A DNA stretch of 51,350 nucleotides, taken from the NCBI GenBank assembly GCA_031261065.1, contig JAISKD010000005.1, forward strand, positions 1-51,350, in the 5' to 3' direction. The first letter of the stretch is position 1. Every line of letters begins with the position of its first letter. The notes beneath the pieces are model-generated. The model was not told the origin of the DNA. It saw nothing but the letters and a program-made list of their open reading frames with translations, and did not search any database. This document shows, piece by piece, positions 10,556 through 21,916 of this stretch. The position numbers and the translations under genes are program-made. Origin of the DNA: Mycoplasmataceae bacterium (lineage in GTDB: Bacteria; Bacillota_I; Bacilli_A; Mycoplasmatales; Mycoplasmoidaceae).

Positions 10556-10587
10556 AAAAGCACAGAATTTTACACCTGTGCTTTTTT
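10554..10587. terminator. Strong intrinsic terminator
   Basis: AAAAAAGCACAG (10554-10565) and CTGTGCTTTTTT (10576-10587) form a perfect 12-bp stem with a 10-base loop. It overlaps the toxin stop codon. A-run and T-run make it symmetrical, so it could stop transcripts from both strands. Confidence 0.85.
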
Positions 10588-10589
10588 AC

Positions 10590-10750
10590 TTGACGCGGGA
10601 AGCAAGCCCCCCTATGATGGAACCCATCAATAATATTATATGACTTACACAACGGGAAAGAAGAAAACTGCGGCATCTATATCTTTATATTAGTCGTATA
10701 TTCGTTTAATAAGTGTTCAGTTTTTAAAAGACTGCTTACTTTTCTTTTCC
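10590..10750 (+). ncRNA. Candidate small RNA with its own promoter
   Basis: TTGACG (10590-10595), exactly 17 bases, then TATGAT (10613-10618) is the best two-box promoter I see in the window. No open frame follows. About 120 nt on, an imperfect hairpin (AAGTGTTCAGT / ACTGCTTACTT, 10700-10730) is followed by TTCTTTTC. The product would overlap the uvrB 3' end as antisense. I cannot match it to SRP, 6S, tmRNA or RNase P RNA by eye. It might instead be a non-functional spacer between converging genes. Confidence 0.35.
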
Positions 10751-12703
10751 ACCTTCAAGCTCAATAATTACATCTCGTAAATAGATTGCACGCTCATACT
10801 CTTGATTTTCAGCAGCTTGTAGCATTTCTTTACGTAGTATGCCAATTGCTTTTGTTTTATTTCTAATTTTATTTTTATCTTGAAAGTAAGCTTCAATACT
10901 TTTTGCATCTTCTTTATTTCTGATATCATCAAAAATAGGTTTAACAATTGTAGACGGAGTTATTCCATGTTCTTCATTAAATTTAATCTGAATGTTTCTT
11001 CTACGTGTTGTTTCATCAATTGCAACTTTCATGGCACTTGTCATATTGTCCGCATATAGAATAACACGACCATTTACGTTTCTTGCGGCTCGCCCGAATG
11101 TTTGGATCAATGCTTTGTCACTTCTAAAGAAACCAGGCTTATCTGCATCAAGAATAGCCACTAAAGAAACTTCAGGAACGTCTAAACCTTCACGTAATAG
11201 ATTTATTCCCACAATAACATCATACTTTCCTCTACGTAAATCATTTAATATAACGCTCCTATCAAGTGTATGAAGTTCATTATGCATGTAAGCCACCTTT
11301 ACTTTACGTTGTAATAAATACTCCGTAAGTTCTTCAGCCATTTTAATTGTTAAAACAGTAACAAATGTTCTTTCATTCTTTTTAACTTGTTTTTGAATCT
11401 CAATTAATAGATCATCAATCTGAAATTCAATCTTATGAATTTCAATGGTTGGATCTAATAGACCAGTAGGTCTAATAATTTGTTCAGTAATTAAGTTATT
11501 TGATTTAGTTATTTCTCACTCATTAGGTGTGGCAGAGACATAAATAGCATTAGATATCTTTTTTTCAAATTCATCAAAGTTTAATGGACGGTTATCTAAT
11601 GCTGATGGAAGACGGAAACCATATTCTACAAGGTTTTCTTTTCTTGACCTATCGGTGTTGTACATTCCTCTAATCTGAGGAATAGTCATATGGGATTCAT
11701 CAACTACTAATAATCAATCTTTGCCAAAGAAGTCAAAGATTGTATATGGAGTTTCACCAGCTTTTCTAAAATCTAAACTCCTTGAGTAGTTTTCAATACC
11801 ACTACAGTAACCAAGTTCTTTCATTGATTCTATATCATGGTTTGTTCTCTCTTCAATTCTTTGAGCTTCAAGTAACTTACAGTTATCTTTAAAGTATTTA
11901 ACCCTTTCTTTTAATTCTTCTTCTATAAGTTCGATAGCTTTATTGATATTTTCTTTATCAGTTACATACTCATCAGCGGGAACAATAACATAAGTTGATC
12001 ATCTCTTCTTAAGTGCATGAGTTAAGCTATCGACCACAACTATATCTTCTATTACTTCATCAAAGAAAGAAATTCTAATGATGTACTCATCAGTATGTCC
12101 TGGTACAATTTCTAAAACATCTCCTTTTATTCGATAACTACCAGGAACTAATTCAACGTTATTTCTTTCATAATGCATTCTTACAAGATCATATTGGAAT
12201 TGCTTAAGGTTATATTTCTCTCCTTTATTAATAACCTTTCTGAATGAATTAAATTCAGTTGGTGAAACTGAAGCATAGATAGCCGCAACCGAGGCTACAA
12301 CAATAACATCGTCATTACTTAATAAAGAATTTATTGTTGATAGCCTAAGCATTTCTATTTCCTTATTAGATTGAGCATTCTTCTCAATATACATATCATT
12401 ACGTGGAATATATGCTTCTGGTTGGTAGAAGTCGAAATAAGAAACAAAGTATTCAACCTTATTATTTTTAAATAATTCTTTGAACTCAGCATATAGTTGA
12501 GCTGCTAGTGTCTTGTTATGAACCATAACAAGAGTTTTCTTTTGGGTATTAGCGATTACATTCGCAATTGTAAATGTTTTACCTGTACCAGTAGCACCTA
12601 AGAGTACTTGGTTTGTTTTATGTTGCGAAATATTTTTAGTTAGTTCCGCAATTGTTTTTTCTTGATCGCCTTTAGGTGTTTTGTCTGTAGTTAGTTCAAA
12701 CAT
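10736..12703 (-). CDS. uvrB: UvrABC system protein B
   Basis: Damage-verifying helicase of nucleotide excision repair. The 655-residue product fits the family. The Walker [12 protein letters not shown] starts near residue 34, the beta-hairpin region [13 protein letters not shown] follows near 90, helicase motif VI lies in [12 protein letters not shown], and the C-terminal UVR domain is near 620. The middle is split by TGA-Trp codons, for example near 11517, 11713 and 11998. It begins two bases after the stop of the lipoprotein gene upstream and is probably transcribed with it. Confidence 0.95.
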
Positions 12704-12705
12704 TA

Positions 12706-15024
12706 TTAAGCTTGTTCAAATTTGACATTAACAAACAATGTCTTAGATGCTCCTGCAAGATAGTTACTGAATTGTTGGGCGATGATTTTATATCCTACTT
12801 TAAAGGTATTAGAGTAATCAGATACTGAACCAGGAATAAGTTCAATTGTGTAGTCGTCTTCCGTTGCTTGTACAGCAAAAGGTGGTGTACCACCATGGAC
12901 TCCTTGAACTAGTACTTCTTCTCTGAAAACATAACCAGTTGTTTCGTCTTGTCAAGTTCCGTCAAGAAGTCTACTTTGTACTATATCTCAGTTTACGGCA
13001 TTTATATCATTTGTTGTATAAGTGAATGTGTGTATTTTATTTTCAGATGAAGATTGAACAAAGACAGAAAAATCTTGGTTCTGTGGTATTTCCGTCGAAT
13101 TACTACCCATATAACCATAGGATAGTTTTAAATCTCATTCCCCGTCTTCTTTATCAACCGGTGTATTTATAAAACTTAGTGTGAAATATAAATCGTGTGT
13201 TGATACAGGGTCTGGTGTTGCGTTTCAACTAAGTGCAAATGGCTGAGGAATAGTAGGACTATCATCTCCGCTGTGCGTAGCACTAGTAACGCCATAATAT
13301 GTAGGGTTGTCTTTTGGACTAAGTAAATTATCACCGCTCAAGTGTAAGGTAGCACTAGCATATAGATTTCCATCTATTAAATTATTAATAACATTACCAT
13401 GATCTGTGTCGAATTCTCATACTCCTAGAGTATCATTAGGATCAATACCACTCCCACCTCGAACAATAACGTATACATCTTGTCAGTCATTAAATGCAGA
13501 GTACTCATCAGTGTGGTCTGCATATGATACTTCAAATTTATAGGTACCACCGTGGACTGGTGCAACTGAACTTAAAAATGGAACGCCAGCTTCAATTGTC
13601 GCATTTCCATCACCTTCATAAGTAATTACTCAATTGTCTTCTTGACCAGCTGGTGCTTGAATTACGATATCTCCTTGTTCTGCTCCTCCTCACACTCTAA
13701 ATTGAATTTTAGCTGCGCCATCAATTTCATAAGTACTTGGGTTATATATTAACGTGTTGTCCACAATTGAAGCATCAAATGACCTATTGTCTATGTTGTA
13801 GCTTAGCTCATTAAGTTTTCTCTTAGTCTGAACTGTTGACAATTTAATGGCAGCTTCGTCACCCGGATCATAATCGTCATCAAGTATGAAAAAACCAGCT
13901 ATGTGTTCGCTCACTTGCTTAGCTTGTATTTTAATATTGAATGGTTGTGGGTTGGCACTAAGATTTCCAAAAATAGGGGAGGTGTGATGACCTAGAGGAT
14001 CGAAGACAATATCGAAATCACTTGCTGTGACATTAATAGCCGATGTTTTTTCTTTAATAAGTTTAACAACTGCTACTCTGATTTCATTTGATGTTTCAAT
14101 TCTTTCTACGACTTTAGCACGTTCAACAGAAGAAGGAGAATCAACCACTAAAGAAATATTGACGTCTCCACATACTTTCTTTAGGTCTACATTGTTTATA
14201 GCGCTTATATCTTGCTTTGCTTGAGTTATTTTAATTTTTGCAGAGAATGTAAAAGATCCTGTATAAACACTTGAGTTTGGAAGTGCTTTAACTGTAAAGA
14301 TAACTACAGTGTTTTGATTAATATAACTTCCTGCATTACCATTATTTGTGATAGATACTTCATTCTCTACATATTGTGTTTGAGATAAACTAACTAATGC
14401 TCTTTCTACAGCAGTTGTGATAATACTCATAGTATTTAGTTTTTTGAAATCTTCAACAGAAACACTTGTGATATTGTTGACATACAATAAAACTGGGTTA
14501 GCAACTGTTTGTCCTGTTGCAGTGTCAACATAATCATCACCAATACCGATTATTGAGTCAGCAGCTTGGGCTAGGTTTATCAAACCAGAATTAAGATTTA
14601 TCTTAATGTTAATGTCAAAGTATCCTCATATTTTGGTATTGTCAAGATTAGCCATAACACGTACTTCAGTGTATAGAGGTTTACCTGTATAGTCGCCAGT
14701 AATATCTTCTGAGTTAAAGCCCAAAGAGAAATCATTTTGTGTTGCATTAGGGTTAACTGTTGCTATTAACTCTTGGGCTTTTGTTATCAAATCAGGCATA
14801 GCAAGAATTGGTTGTATATCGTTAAGAACGACGTTTGTTATATCAGAAACTGTTAATGTACATTCAAATGGGTCGCTTGGTTTATTTACATTACTTATAC
14901 ATAGGGCAGAACCATTACGTGCTTTCCAGAATGTACATGATGCAGCAGATAGAGAAACAGCAGCCACTCCAGTAGTTACAGCTGCGCCAAGTGATAATGT
15001 TTTGATTACATTACGTCTCTTCAT
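12706..15024 (-). CDS. Large predicted surface lipoprotein, unknown fold
   Basis: Unrecognised 772-residue protein. The N-terminus is a lipoprotein signal (MKRRNVIKTL, a hydrophobic stretch, then AASC as likely lipobox), so Lgt would anchor it outside the membrane. The rest is beta-rich and Thr/Ser/Asn-rich, without LRR repeats and without a second membrane span. TGA at 14626 and 13690 and many beyond are Trp; one frame runs throughout. Promoter TATAAT (15048-15053) and AGAGAAG before the ATG give it a normal short leader, unlike the leaderless genes. uvrB follows by two bases, an odd partner for a surface protein. Confidence 0.75.
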
Positions 15025-15047
15025 CTTCTCTATTATTTCTTAAATAT

Positions 15048-15053
15048 ATTATA
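15048..15053 (-). promoter_or_regulatory. -10 box of the 772-aa lipoprotein gene
   Basis: TATAAT on the minus strand, 23 bases before the ATG. The leader contains AGAGAAG (15025-15031) as ribosome-binding site. Confidence 0.5.
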
Positions 15054-15494
15054 AGCACATTACTCACAGGTAAGTGGACTTCTAAAAAATGGGCTATTTT
15101 GGAAAGATTGTTTAATATGAAAAATCTTACCTACTTTAAAATGGAAAATGATAAAGTGGTTTTCTTACGCTTTAAAAAGTGTATTCGATATTTAATAATG
15201 CATTGTCATTATAGAATTTAGTTTAGGAAAGTTTGATGAATAATCCTTCTAATAAGGCTGGTGAAGTAGAATAAGAAAAGTTGCGCCAATTTTTATAGCA
15301 AAGTATTTCTCAACCATTGTGAGTTAAATTAGAACCTCTCTGCTTTTTTTGTTTTCACTATCTTAATATTTCTATCTGGCTAATATATAGTCAATATTCG
15401 AACAAAAATGTTAAAAAATTGTCGTAAAAATAGGGGGGTGGTGGAACTGGACTGTTTTATGTCCTTTACCATGATACTTTAAATATATCATTTT
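15054..15494. other. Non-coding gap, possibly decayed DNA
   Basis: No frame longer than about 35 residues and no RNA I recognise. One short plus-strand frame (ATG near 15118) has no recognisable similarity. A G-rich patch, GGGGGGTGGTGG near 15432, stands out from the AT-rich surroundings. A dead mobile-element remnant is possible, but no terminal repeats are visible. Confidence 0.3.
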
Positions 15495-16784
15495 CTATTT
15501 CCCTTTTAGAGAACACAATGGAATAACATTAATTCCATCTTCTTTTCTCTTATAGGCAAAACCATCGCATGTAATAATGTTTAATGATAAAGGTTTTTTG
15601 ACTTTATTAAAGTCTATCCTATCAATTAATGAATTAAGTTGTTCAGCAGCTTTCTTTATAGAATCTTCATGAAAAGCAAATTTAATTTCAAATGCTGCTC
15701 AATTACCATCTGAAAATTCCATTATCAAATCAATATCTTCATCTTTCCTAATGCTCTTTCCATTTTCGTGAGTTGAGTATAGGTTTCCAAAATAATATAA
15801 TCTTGCTTTAACAGATTCTGCATATATTCTGAGATTCTTAATTACCTCATTTTCAAATAAGAAACCGACATATTTTAAATCATTTTTCATTTTATCTATA
15901 GACAGTTCTAATGAAGCAACGGCTAACGAAGGATCTACAAAATATCTTTTAGCGCCTTTCCTTAATGTTGAAGCACTTCTTATGTGTGTGGATCAGGCTG
16001 GTAGCTCTTCTATTACATGTATATTTTTAAGGGCATTATAGTATGAATCAAAGGTTGGTTTTGACATAGAATTATCAAATAATTTAATATCCTCAATAAT
16101 TGTTGTATCAGCAACATTTGTTCCTATATTTCTTGATAAGCTCATCAATAGTGCTCTAGCTAATTCTTCATTTCTAGATTTACCATCTACTTTTCTTAGA
16201 TCTTTTTTACAAATAGTTTTAATATTTCCAGCAAGCAAGTCTTCGATATCATTGTCATTTAAATCAATAAAAGCGGGTCAACCACCTGTTTTTAGCCTTT
16301 TAAGTTTTTCCTCTAAAGATAATGTCACTTTTTTTGTTGTTGTAACTTTATCCTTTAGAATATTTTCTAAAGTTATTTCTCCAGTAGACCATTCTCTTTC
16401 ATATCAACTCATAGGCCTCATATGTAAGAAGATGAATCTATTGGCACCTGTGTGCATAGTATCATCTTCAACTGGAGTTGCGGACCCTGTCAAAATAAAA
16501 CAGCCCTCTTTATTGTCGACAGCATGTCTAACTTTATTCCATATCCATTTTTCTAGTTGCCATTCATCAATTAGTCTTGGTTTTTCTCCTTCTAATACTA
16601 CATTAGGGTTAATTTCTAAGGCTAATTTGGTTTCTTCTTTATCATCGACAATGAATTCAGATTTAATAAATTGCTTAGACGTCTCTGTCTTTCCACATCC
16701 ACGAACTCCAGTAATAACAATACCTATACTTAAATTTTCTCTATTTGCTAGTTTTTCATCAATGAGTCTTTTCTTATATCCCAC
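15495..16784 (-). CDS. AAA ATPase with DUF4143 domain (copy A)
   Basis: Member of the AAA_14/DUF4143 family, whose cellular role is not settled. P-loop TGVRGCGKT at residues 25-33, Walker B-like LIDEWQL near 85, sensor ILTGSATP, and in the C-terminal domain the nuclease-like DIDLIMEF...AAFEIKF. I choose GTG 16784 because it lies six bases after TATAAT (16791-16796), exactly as the ATG does in copy B; TTG 16802 and GTG 16799 lie upstream of the -10. The product has 429 residues. TGA codons near 15700, 15993 and 16408 are Trp. Direct repeats lie upstream. Confidence 0.82.
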
Positions 16785-16790
16785 ACGGAT

Positions 16791-16796
16791 ATTATA
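16791..16796 (-). promoter_or_regulatory. -10 box of DUF4143 copy A
   Basis: TATAAT on the minus strand, six bases from the GTG start and 11 bases from the proximal direct repeat. The place of a -35 box 17 bases upstream falls inside that repeat. Confidence 0.55.
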
Positions 16797-16807
16797 CACC
16801 AACTTTT

Positions 16808-16844
16808 ACAAAATGTAGCAGTAAAGTTTAACAAAATGTAGCAG
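16808..16844 (-). repeat. Paired 14-nt direct repeats, 23-nt period
   Basis: ACAAAATGTAGCAG occurs at 16808-16821 and 16831-16844, a period of 23 nt. In the direction of the ATPase gene they read CTGCTACATTTTGT. The arrangement, two repeats with the near copy over the -35 position, recurs before the second DUF4143 gene with a different sequence but the same period, so I infer a gene-specific operator. Confidence 0.65.
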
Positions 16845-16885
16845 GTACACAACCAAGCATTAGCAATTATATGCCCTATATCAAA

Positions 16886-19402
16886 TTACAAATCGTCAAG
16901 ATTAATTTGTTTTGTTACGGCTTCTTGAGCATCTTCTTCAGCGTCTCCTAATGAACCATTAGAGAACATTGTAACTGACTGGATTCTTTCAGAATCATCT
17001 ACATTCATTAGTTTAACTCCAGATGTTGAACGACCAATAGTATTAACAGTTGATAATCTGAATCGGATAACTTTACCTGTTGTGGTAATCATTAATGCGT
17101 CTTCATTACCACTAACTGCTCCGATGTAAACTAGTTTACCAGTCTTAGGAGAAACTTTTAATGTTTTAACACCCTTAGCATTACGTTTAGTCATTCTGTA
17201 TTCTTCAACATCGGATAATTTTCCAGCTCCCCGTGCACCGATTGAAAGAATCTTATTACCAAGTGCTGATGTTGATAAACCAACAACTGTATCACTACTA
17301 GTTAGTTGTATACCACGAACTCCAGCAGCTGTTCGTCCCATGTTTCTAACTTGGTTCTCATTAAATCTAACCATGTTACCATTAGAAGCTCCGATGTATA
17401 TTTCATCATTTTCCTTAACTTCAACAACATTAAATAATTTATCATTTTCTTTAAGGGTAATAGCTTTCTTTCCACCCTTGTTGATGTTTAGGAATTCTTT
17501 AAGATCTGTTTTCTTAGTAATACCATGAGTTGTACAGAAGAAAAGTGTTGAGTTTTCATATGAATCAATAGGTAAAATAGTTAAAACTTTCTCTCCTTTG
17601 TCAATACCAATTATATTAATTGCTGGTATACCTTTTGAAGTTCTGCTTCCAACTGGAATATTATGTCCTCGAACACGATATACTTTTCCTAAATCAGAGA
17701 ATAATAACAGGTCAGTATGAGTGTGAGCAACAATAATCTTTTCAACATCATCATCTGTATGTGTTTCAAGACCGATAACACCAACTCCGCCTCTTTTTTG
17801 TACACGGTAAGTGTCAACTGGTAGACGTTTTAAGTATCCACGTGAAGACATTGTTACTAAAATATCTTCTTTTGGTATTAAATCTTCATCTTGGATACTT
17901 CCAGTAATATCATTTCTAATAACTGTTCTACGTGCATCTCCAAACTTCTTAGATAAGTTATCTAATTGGTCTTCAATAATCTTAACTTTTCTTTCTCTCT
18001 TTTCAAGAATGTCTGTAAGATCAACAATTGTTGCATGAACTTGAGTAAGTTCATCTTCAATTTTCTTACGTTCAAGACCTGATAATGATCTTAATTTCAT
18101 TTCCATGATCGCTTTAGCTTGGATTTCAGTTAAGTTATATTTTTCAATTAACTGTCTAGATGCAGCATCATTGTCCGAAGCTTTCTTAATAAGTTCAATG
18201 ATGGCATCAATGTTACTTGTAGCAATGTGGAGACCAGCTAAGATATGTTCACGTTCTTTAGCTTTCTTAAGTTCAAACTGTGTTTTATTAGTTAAAACAA
18301 TTATTTGGTGGTCTAAATAGATATTAAGAGCATCAATTACGCCTAATACTTTTGGTTCGCCGCCAACTAGGGCTAACATATTAACTGCAAAAGTTGTTTG
18401 AAGTTGAGTTTGTTTGAATAGTTGATTTAGAATAACTTCAGGAATATAATCTTTCTTAACATAGATTTCAATTCTTGTTCCTTCACGGTTAGAGAAATCA
18501 TCAATTCCTGTAATACCTTCAATCAACTTATCTTTAACTAGGTCTTCAATACGTTTAGCTAAAGCTACACGTGAAGTCATGTAAGGGAGTTCACTAACAA
18601 CGATGGCACTTCTTCCACCATCACGTTCAACGATTTCTACTTTAGATCTAACAGTAACACTACCGCGTCCAGTTCTAAAGTAAGAATCGATACCGTCAAT
18701 ACCAATTAATTCAGCACCTGTAGGGAAGTCTGGACCTTTAAGAACTGTTTTAATATCATCAACAGTGGTTTGTGGGTTCTCAGCAATCATCTTGATTGCA
18801 GCAATAAGCTCATTAAGGTTATGAGGTGGAATGTTTGTAGCCATACCAACAGCGATTCCTGATGAACCATTAGCTAACATGTTAGGCATAATTGCTGTTA
18901 ATACTTCTGGTTCAATTTCACTACCATCATAGTTATCAACAAATTTAACAGTATTTTTTTCAATATCTTCAAGGATTATATCTCCCACTTTTGATAATCT
19001 AGCTTCTGTATAACGCATAGCGGCTGCACTATCGTCTGTAGATCCAAAGTTTCCGTGACCATCAATAAGTGGGTATCTCATTGAGAAATCTTGAGCCATA
19101 CGAACCATTGTGTCATATGCAGCAGTATCTCCATGTGGGTGGTACTTACCAATAACTTCTCCGACAATACGGGCAGATTTCTTATGTGGTTTATCACTAG
19201 ATAAACCTAATCCATATGCGGCATATAAAACACGACGGTGAACTGGTTTTAATCCATCACGGGCATCAGGAATGGCACGAGCAACGATAACACTCATGGC
19301 ATATTCCAAAAATGAACTATCTAATTCCTTGTTTATTGATTGAGTAGTTATTTTTGTTTTTGCTATATCTTCTCTTATTTGTTCTAATGTCTTTTTACTC
19401 AT
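16886..19402 (-). CDS. gyrA: DNA gyrase subunit A
   Basis: Cuts and rejoins DNA in the A2B2 gyrase. The 838-residue frame has no TGA-Trp. Catalytic Tyr131 is in AAMRYTEAR, the quinolone region reads [10 protein letters not shown] with Thr93 at the place of E. coli Ser83 and Asp97 at Asp87, and a C-terminal wheel carries [10 protein letters not shown], a variant of the GyrA box, favouring GyrA over ParC. AGGAGG (19408-19413) overlaps the stop of the preceding MazG-like gene, so it is translated from an operon message. Confidence 0.93.
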   Translation of the reverse strand: MSKKTLEQIREDIAKTKITTQSINKELDSSFLEYAMSVIVARAIPDARDGLKPVHRRVLYAAYGLGLSSDKPHKKSARIVGEVIGKYHPHGDTAAYDTMVRMAQDFSMRYPLIDGHGNFGSTDDSAAAMRYTEARLSKVGDIILEDIEKNTVKFVDNYDGSEIEPEVLTAIMPNMLANGSSGIAVGMATNIPPHNLNELIAAIKMIAENPQTTVDDIKTVLKGPDFPTGAELIGIDGIDSYFRTGRGSVTVRSKVEIVERDGGRSAIVVSELPYMTSRVALAKRIEDLVKDKLIEGITGIDDFSNREGTRIEIYVKKDYIPEVILNQLFKQTQLQTTFAVNMLALVGGEPKVLGVIDALNIYLDHQIIVLTNKTQFELKKAKEREHILAGLHIATSNIDAIIELIKKASDNDAASRQLIEKYNLTEIQAKAIMEMKLRSLSGLERKKIEDELTQVHATIVDLTDILEKRERKVKIIEDQLDNLSKKFGDARRTVIRNDITGSIQDEDLIPKEDILVTMSSRGYLKRLPVDTYRVQKRGGVGVIGLETHTDDDVEKIIVAHTHTDLLLFSDLGKVYRVRGHNIPVGSRTSKGIPAINIIGIDKGEKVLTILPIDSYENSTLFFCTTHGITKKTDLKEFLNINKGGKKAITLKENDKLFNVVEVKENDEIYIGASNGNMVRFNENQVRNMGRTAAGVRGIQLTSSDTVVGLSTSALGNKILSIGARGAGKLSDVEEYRMTKRNAKGVKTLKVSPKTGKLVYIGAVSGNEDALMITTTGKVIRFRLSTVNTIGRSTSGVKLMNVDDSERIQSVTMFSNGSLGDAEEDAQEAVTKQINLDDL

Positions 19403-19411
19403 ATTTACCTC

Positions 19412-19783
19412 CTAGTATTTCTTCCCATTCAATCTTTCTCTAGCTTCATTGAATTTCATTTTAAGTTCGATTTGTCTTTCAATGTCGATTCCTTGTCCAC
19501 CACATAAATCGAATAGTCTGATGAATGTATCAGCTATTTCATCTGTGTAGGTATCTTTACCTCTAGCTTTGAACTCATGAATGAATTCTGGTTTATCTTT
19601 GATAGACCAAAGGTAATCCATATCATCTTGTGATATTTCTTTACCGTGTCTATCAGCTTCTAATGCTTCACCTAACTCAGAAACAATAAGCATAAGTAAT
19701 TCACCTTTGTTTCGAGGTTTGTCTCAAAAACCATGCTCTTTAGCTGTTTTGTGTGATTCTTCTATTAACTTCTTTAATTCCAT
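19412..19783 (-). CDS. MazG-like nucleotide pyrophosphohydrolase
   Basis: All-alpha NTP pyrophosphatase fold: the ExxE helix in LLMLIVSELGEALEADR near residues 29-45 and the DExxD helix in YTDEIADTFIRLFDL near 82-96 give the Mg-binding acidic residues. Members hydrolyse non-canonical or excess (d)NTPs to monophosphates. Product 123 residues from ATG 19783; one TGA-Trp near 19719. It sits between gyrB and gyrA with gaps of seven and nine bases, so it is transcribed with gyrase. Substrate unknown. Confidence 0.8.
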
Positions 19784-19790
19784 AATTCCC

Positions 19791-21770
19791 CTATATATCC
19801 AAATTCTTAACGAACTTAGCGTTCTTAGCTATGAAATCTTTACGTGGAGCAACATCATCACCCATTAGGAATGAGAATTGTTGGTCCGCCATAACTGCAT
19901 CTTCAATTGTTATTCTCTTTAACATTCTTGTGGCTGGACTCATAGTTGTTTCTCATAGTTGTTCAGGATCCATTTCTCCAAGTCCCTTGTAACGTTGAAT
20001 AACATACTTTTGGTTTGCAAATTCTGCTTTGTGTTCTTCTAGTTCAGCATCACTGTAAGAGTATCTACATTGTTTACCACAGAATAATTTATAAAGTGGT
20101 GGAACTGCAGCATATACATGTCCGTGTTCAATAAGAGGCTTCATGTATCTGAAGAAGAATGTTAATAATAAGATACGGATGTGGGCACCATCAACATCGG
20201 CATCGGTCATGATGATAACTTTGTCATATCTAATTTTTGTTACATCAAACTCAAGAGACACATTAGCACCAATTGCAGTTATCATCGCCATGATTTCCTC
20301 ATTAGCAAATATTCTTTCAGTCTTTGCTTTTTCAACGTTAATGATTTTTCCACGAAGTGGTAGAATAGCTTGGAAAACTGAATCACGTCCCATCTTAGCA
20401 GAACCTCCGGCTGAGTCTCCCTCAACTAAATACATTTCACAAATAGATGGGTCTTTACAAGAACAGTCAGTAAGTTTTCCAGGCATTGAAGCAGAATCAA
20501 ATGGAGATTTTCTTCTAGTAGCTTCACGAACTTCTTGTGATTTGATACGAGCTTCTTTAGCATAAACAACTTTTTTAATAACGATGATTGCTTCATCTGG
20601 GTTTTCAAGTAAGAACTTTTCAAATATTTCACTAGTAACATCATTTGTAAATGGTCTTACTTCTGAATTTCCTAACTCACCTTTTGTTTGCCCTTTATAC
20701 TGAGGGTTAGGGTGCTTAATTGAGATGATAGCAGTTAATCCTTCAAGAATATCATCTTTAGTTATCTTATCATCAACTTCTTTCATGATCTTCTTGTCAA
20801 GAGCGAACTTGTTGATTAATCTAACTAGAGCAAGTTTAAATCCTTCTTCATGTGTTCCGCCTTCAGTTGTGTTAATGTTATTACAGAATGAATAAACTGA
20901 TGGTGTATAACCCTTGTTGTATTGGAAAGCTATTTCAGCTTTAACACCATATTTCTTATTAGATTCATTTGGAGCTTTAAGTTCCGCTTCGTGTTCTCCA
21001 TAAACGATAGTTGGGATTAAAACTTCTTTATCTTTATTGATGTCTTGTACATATTGTTTTAATCCACCTTCAAAGAATCATTCTTCTTTAGTGTCTGCTA
21101 TTTGATTGATTAGAACGATTCTAATGCCTTTATTCAAGTATGCTAGTTGTTTTAGACGGGCAGCAATTGTATCAGCTTCTCAATCACCCTTTTCCATGAT
21201 TGAAAAGTCTGGCATGAATTCAATTGTTGTACCGTGTTCTTTTTCAGCTAATTTAGTAGCATCATCTAGTTCACTAAGTGCTTGAATAGGATGACCAACA
21301 TGAGGAAGGTGGTAAATATCTTTGTTATCAAAAGCAATATAGAAAAGTTTACCTTCTCTTCATACTCATGCTTTCATTCATTCAGATAAGGCATTAACTA
21401 CAGATGCACCAACTCCGTGTAGTCCTCCAGATACTTTGTATGCTCCATCTCCGAACTTACCACCAGCATGTAGCTTACAAAGTGCCATTTCTACACCGGT
21501 TACACCTGATGCTTGTACTTTTGTTGGTATACCACGTCCATCATCATCAACAACAATACTACCTTGCTTAGTAATTGTAACAATAATTCTTGTGGCAAAT
21601 CCTGCCATAGCTTCATCGATTGAGTTATCTACGATTTCTCAAACCATGTGGTGTAAACCCTTGGTATTGGTATCACCAATATACATACCCGGTCTTACAC
21701 GGACTGGTTCCAATCCTTCTAGTTCACGTATCTCGTTATAATCTGTATCTTGCTTCTTATCTTCAGCCAT
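19791..21770 (-). CDS. gyrB: DNA gyrase subunit B
   Basis: ATPase subunit of gyrase. The 659-residue product has [12 protein letters not shown] near 20, the ATP-site VDDDGRGIP, the lid [14 protein letters not shown], then the TOPRIM segment [11 protein letters not shown] and DADVDGAHI, and near the C-terminus QRYKGLGEM. Many TGA-Trp codons split the middle. ATG 21770 lies six bases after TATAAT, so the message looks leaderless. It heads gyrB-mazG-gyrA; dnaN is next upstream, an arrangement common near oriC. Confidence 0.93.
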
Positions 21771-21776
21771 ATAGAT

Positions 21777-21782
21777 ATTATA
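21777..21782 (-). promoter_or_regulatory. -10 box of gyrB
   Basis: TATAAT on the minus strand followed by six bases and the gyrB ATG, with no ribosome-binding site. The 146-nt gyrB-dnaN spacer holds nothing else I recognise. Confidence 0.6.
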
Positions 21783-21916
21783 TATCTATACTCTAAAAAG
21801 TGGTATTTTTGAGATGATTTTTATCATAGATAATATGCTAAATATCATGGTCTGAAGATATAGGGTAATTATATTAAAATAGACAGAGTAAATTTCTTAT
21901 AAAAACTACGTGTTTA

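Noticed and set aside
10590-10735. SRP, 6S or tmRNA gene
   Set aside because: The stretch GGGAAGCAAGCC looks faintly like the SRP tetraloop region, but the conserved flanks are absent, so I list only an unnamed candidate RNA.
12706-15024. Splitting the lipoprotein into three genes
   Set aside because: The apparent breaks at 14626 and 13690 are in-frame TGA codons read as Trp; one frame continues from 15024 to 12706.
16252-16818. Plus-strand 188-aa open frame
   Set aside because: Antisense shadow of DUF4143 copy A; Ser/Leu-rich translation without any domain, while the minus strand shows P-loop and Walker B.
16886-19402. Thr93 in GyrA as a resistance mutation
   Set aside because: Thr at this position may simply be the natural residue; without sister sequences or susceptibility data it says nothing about acquired resistance.
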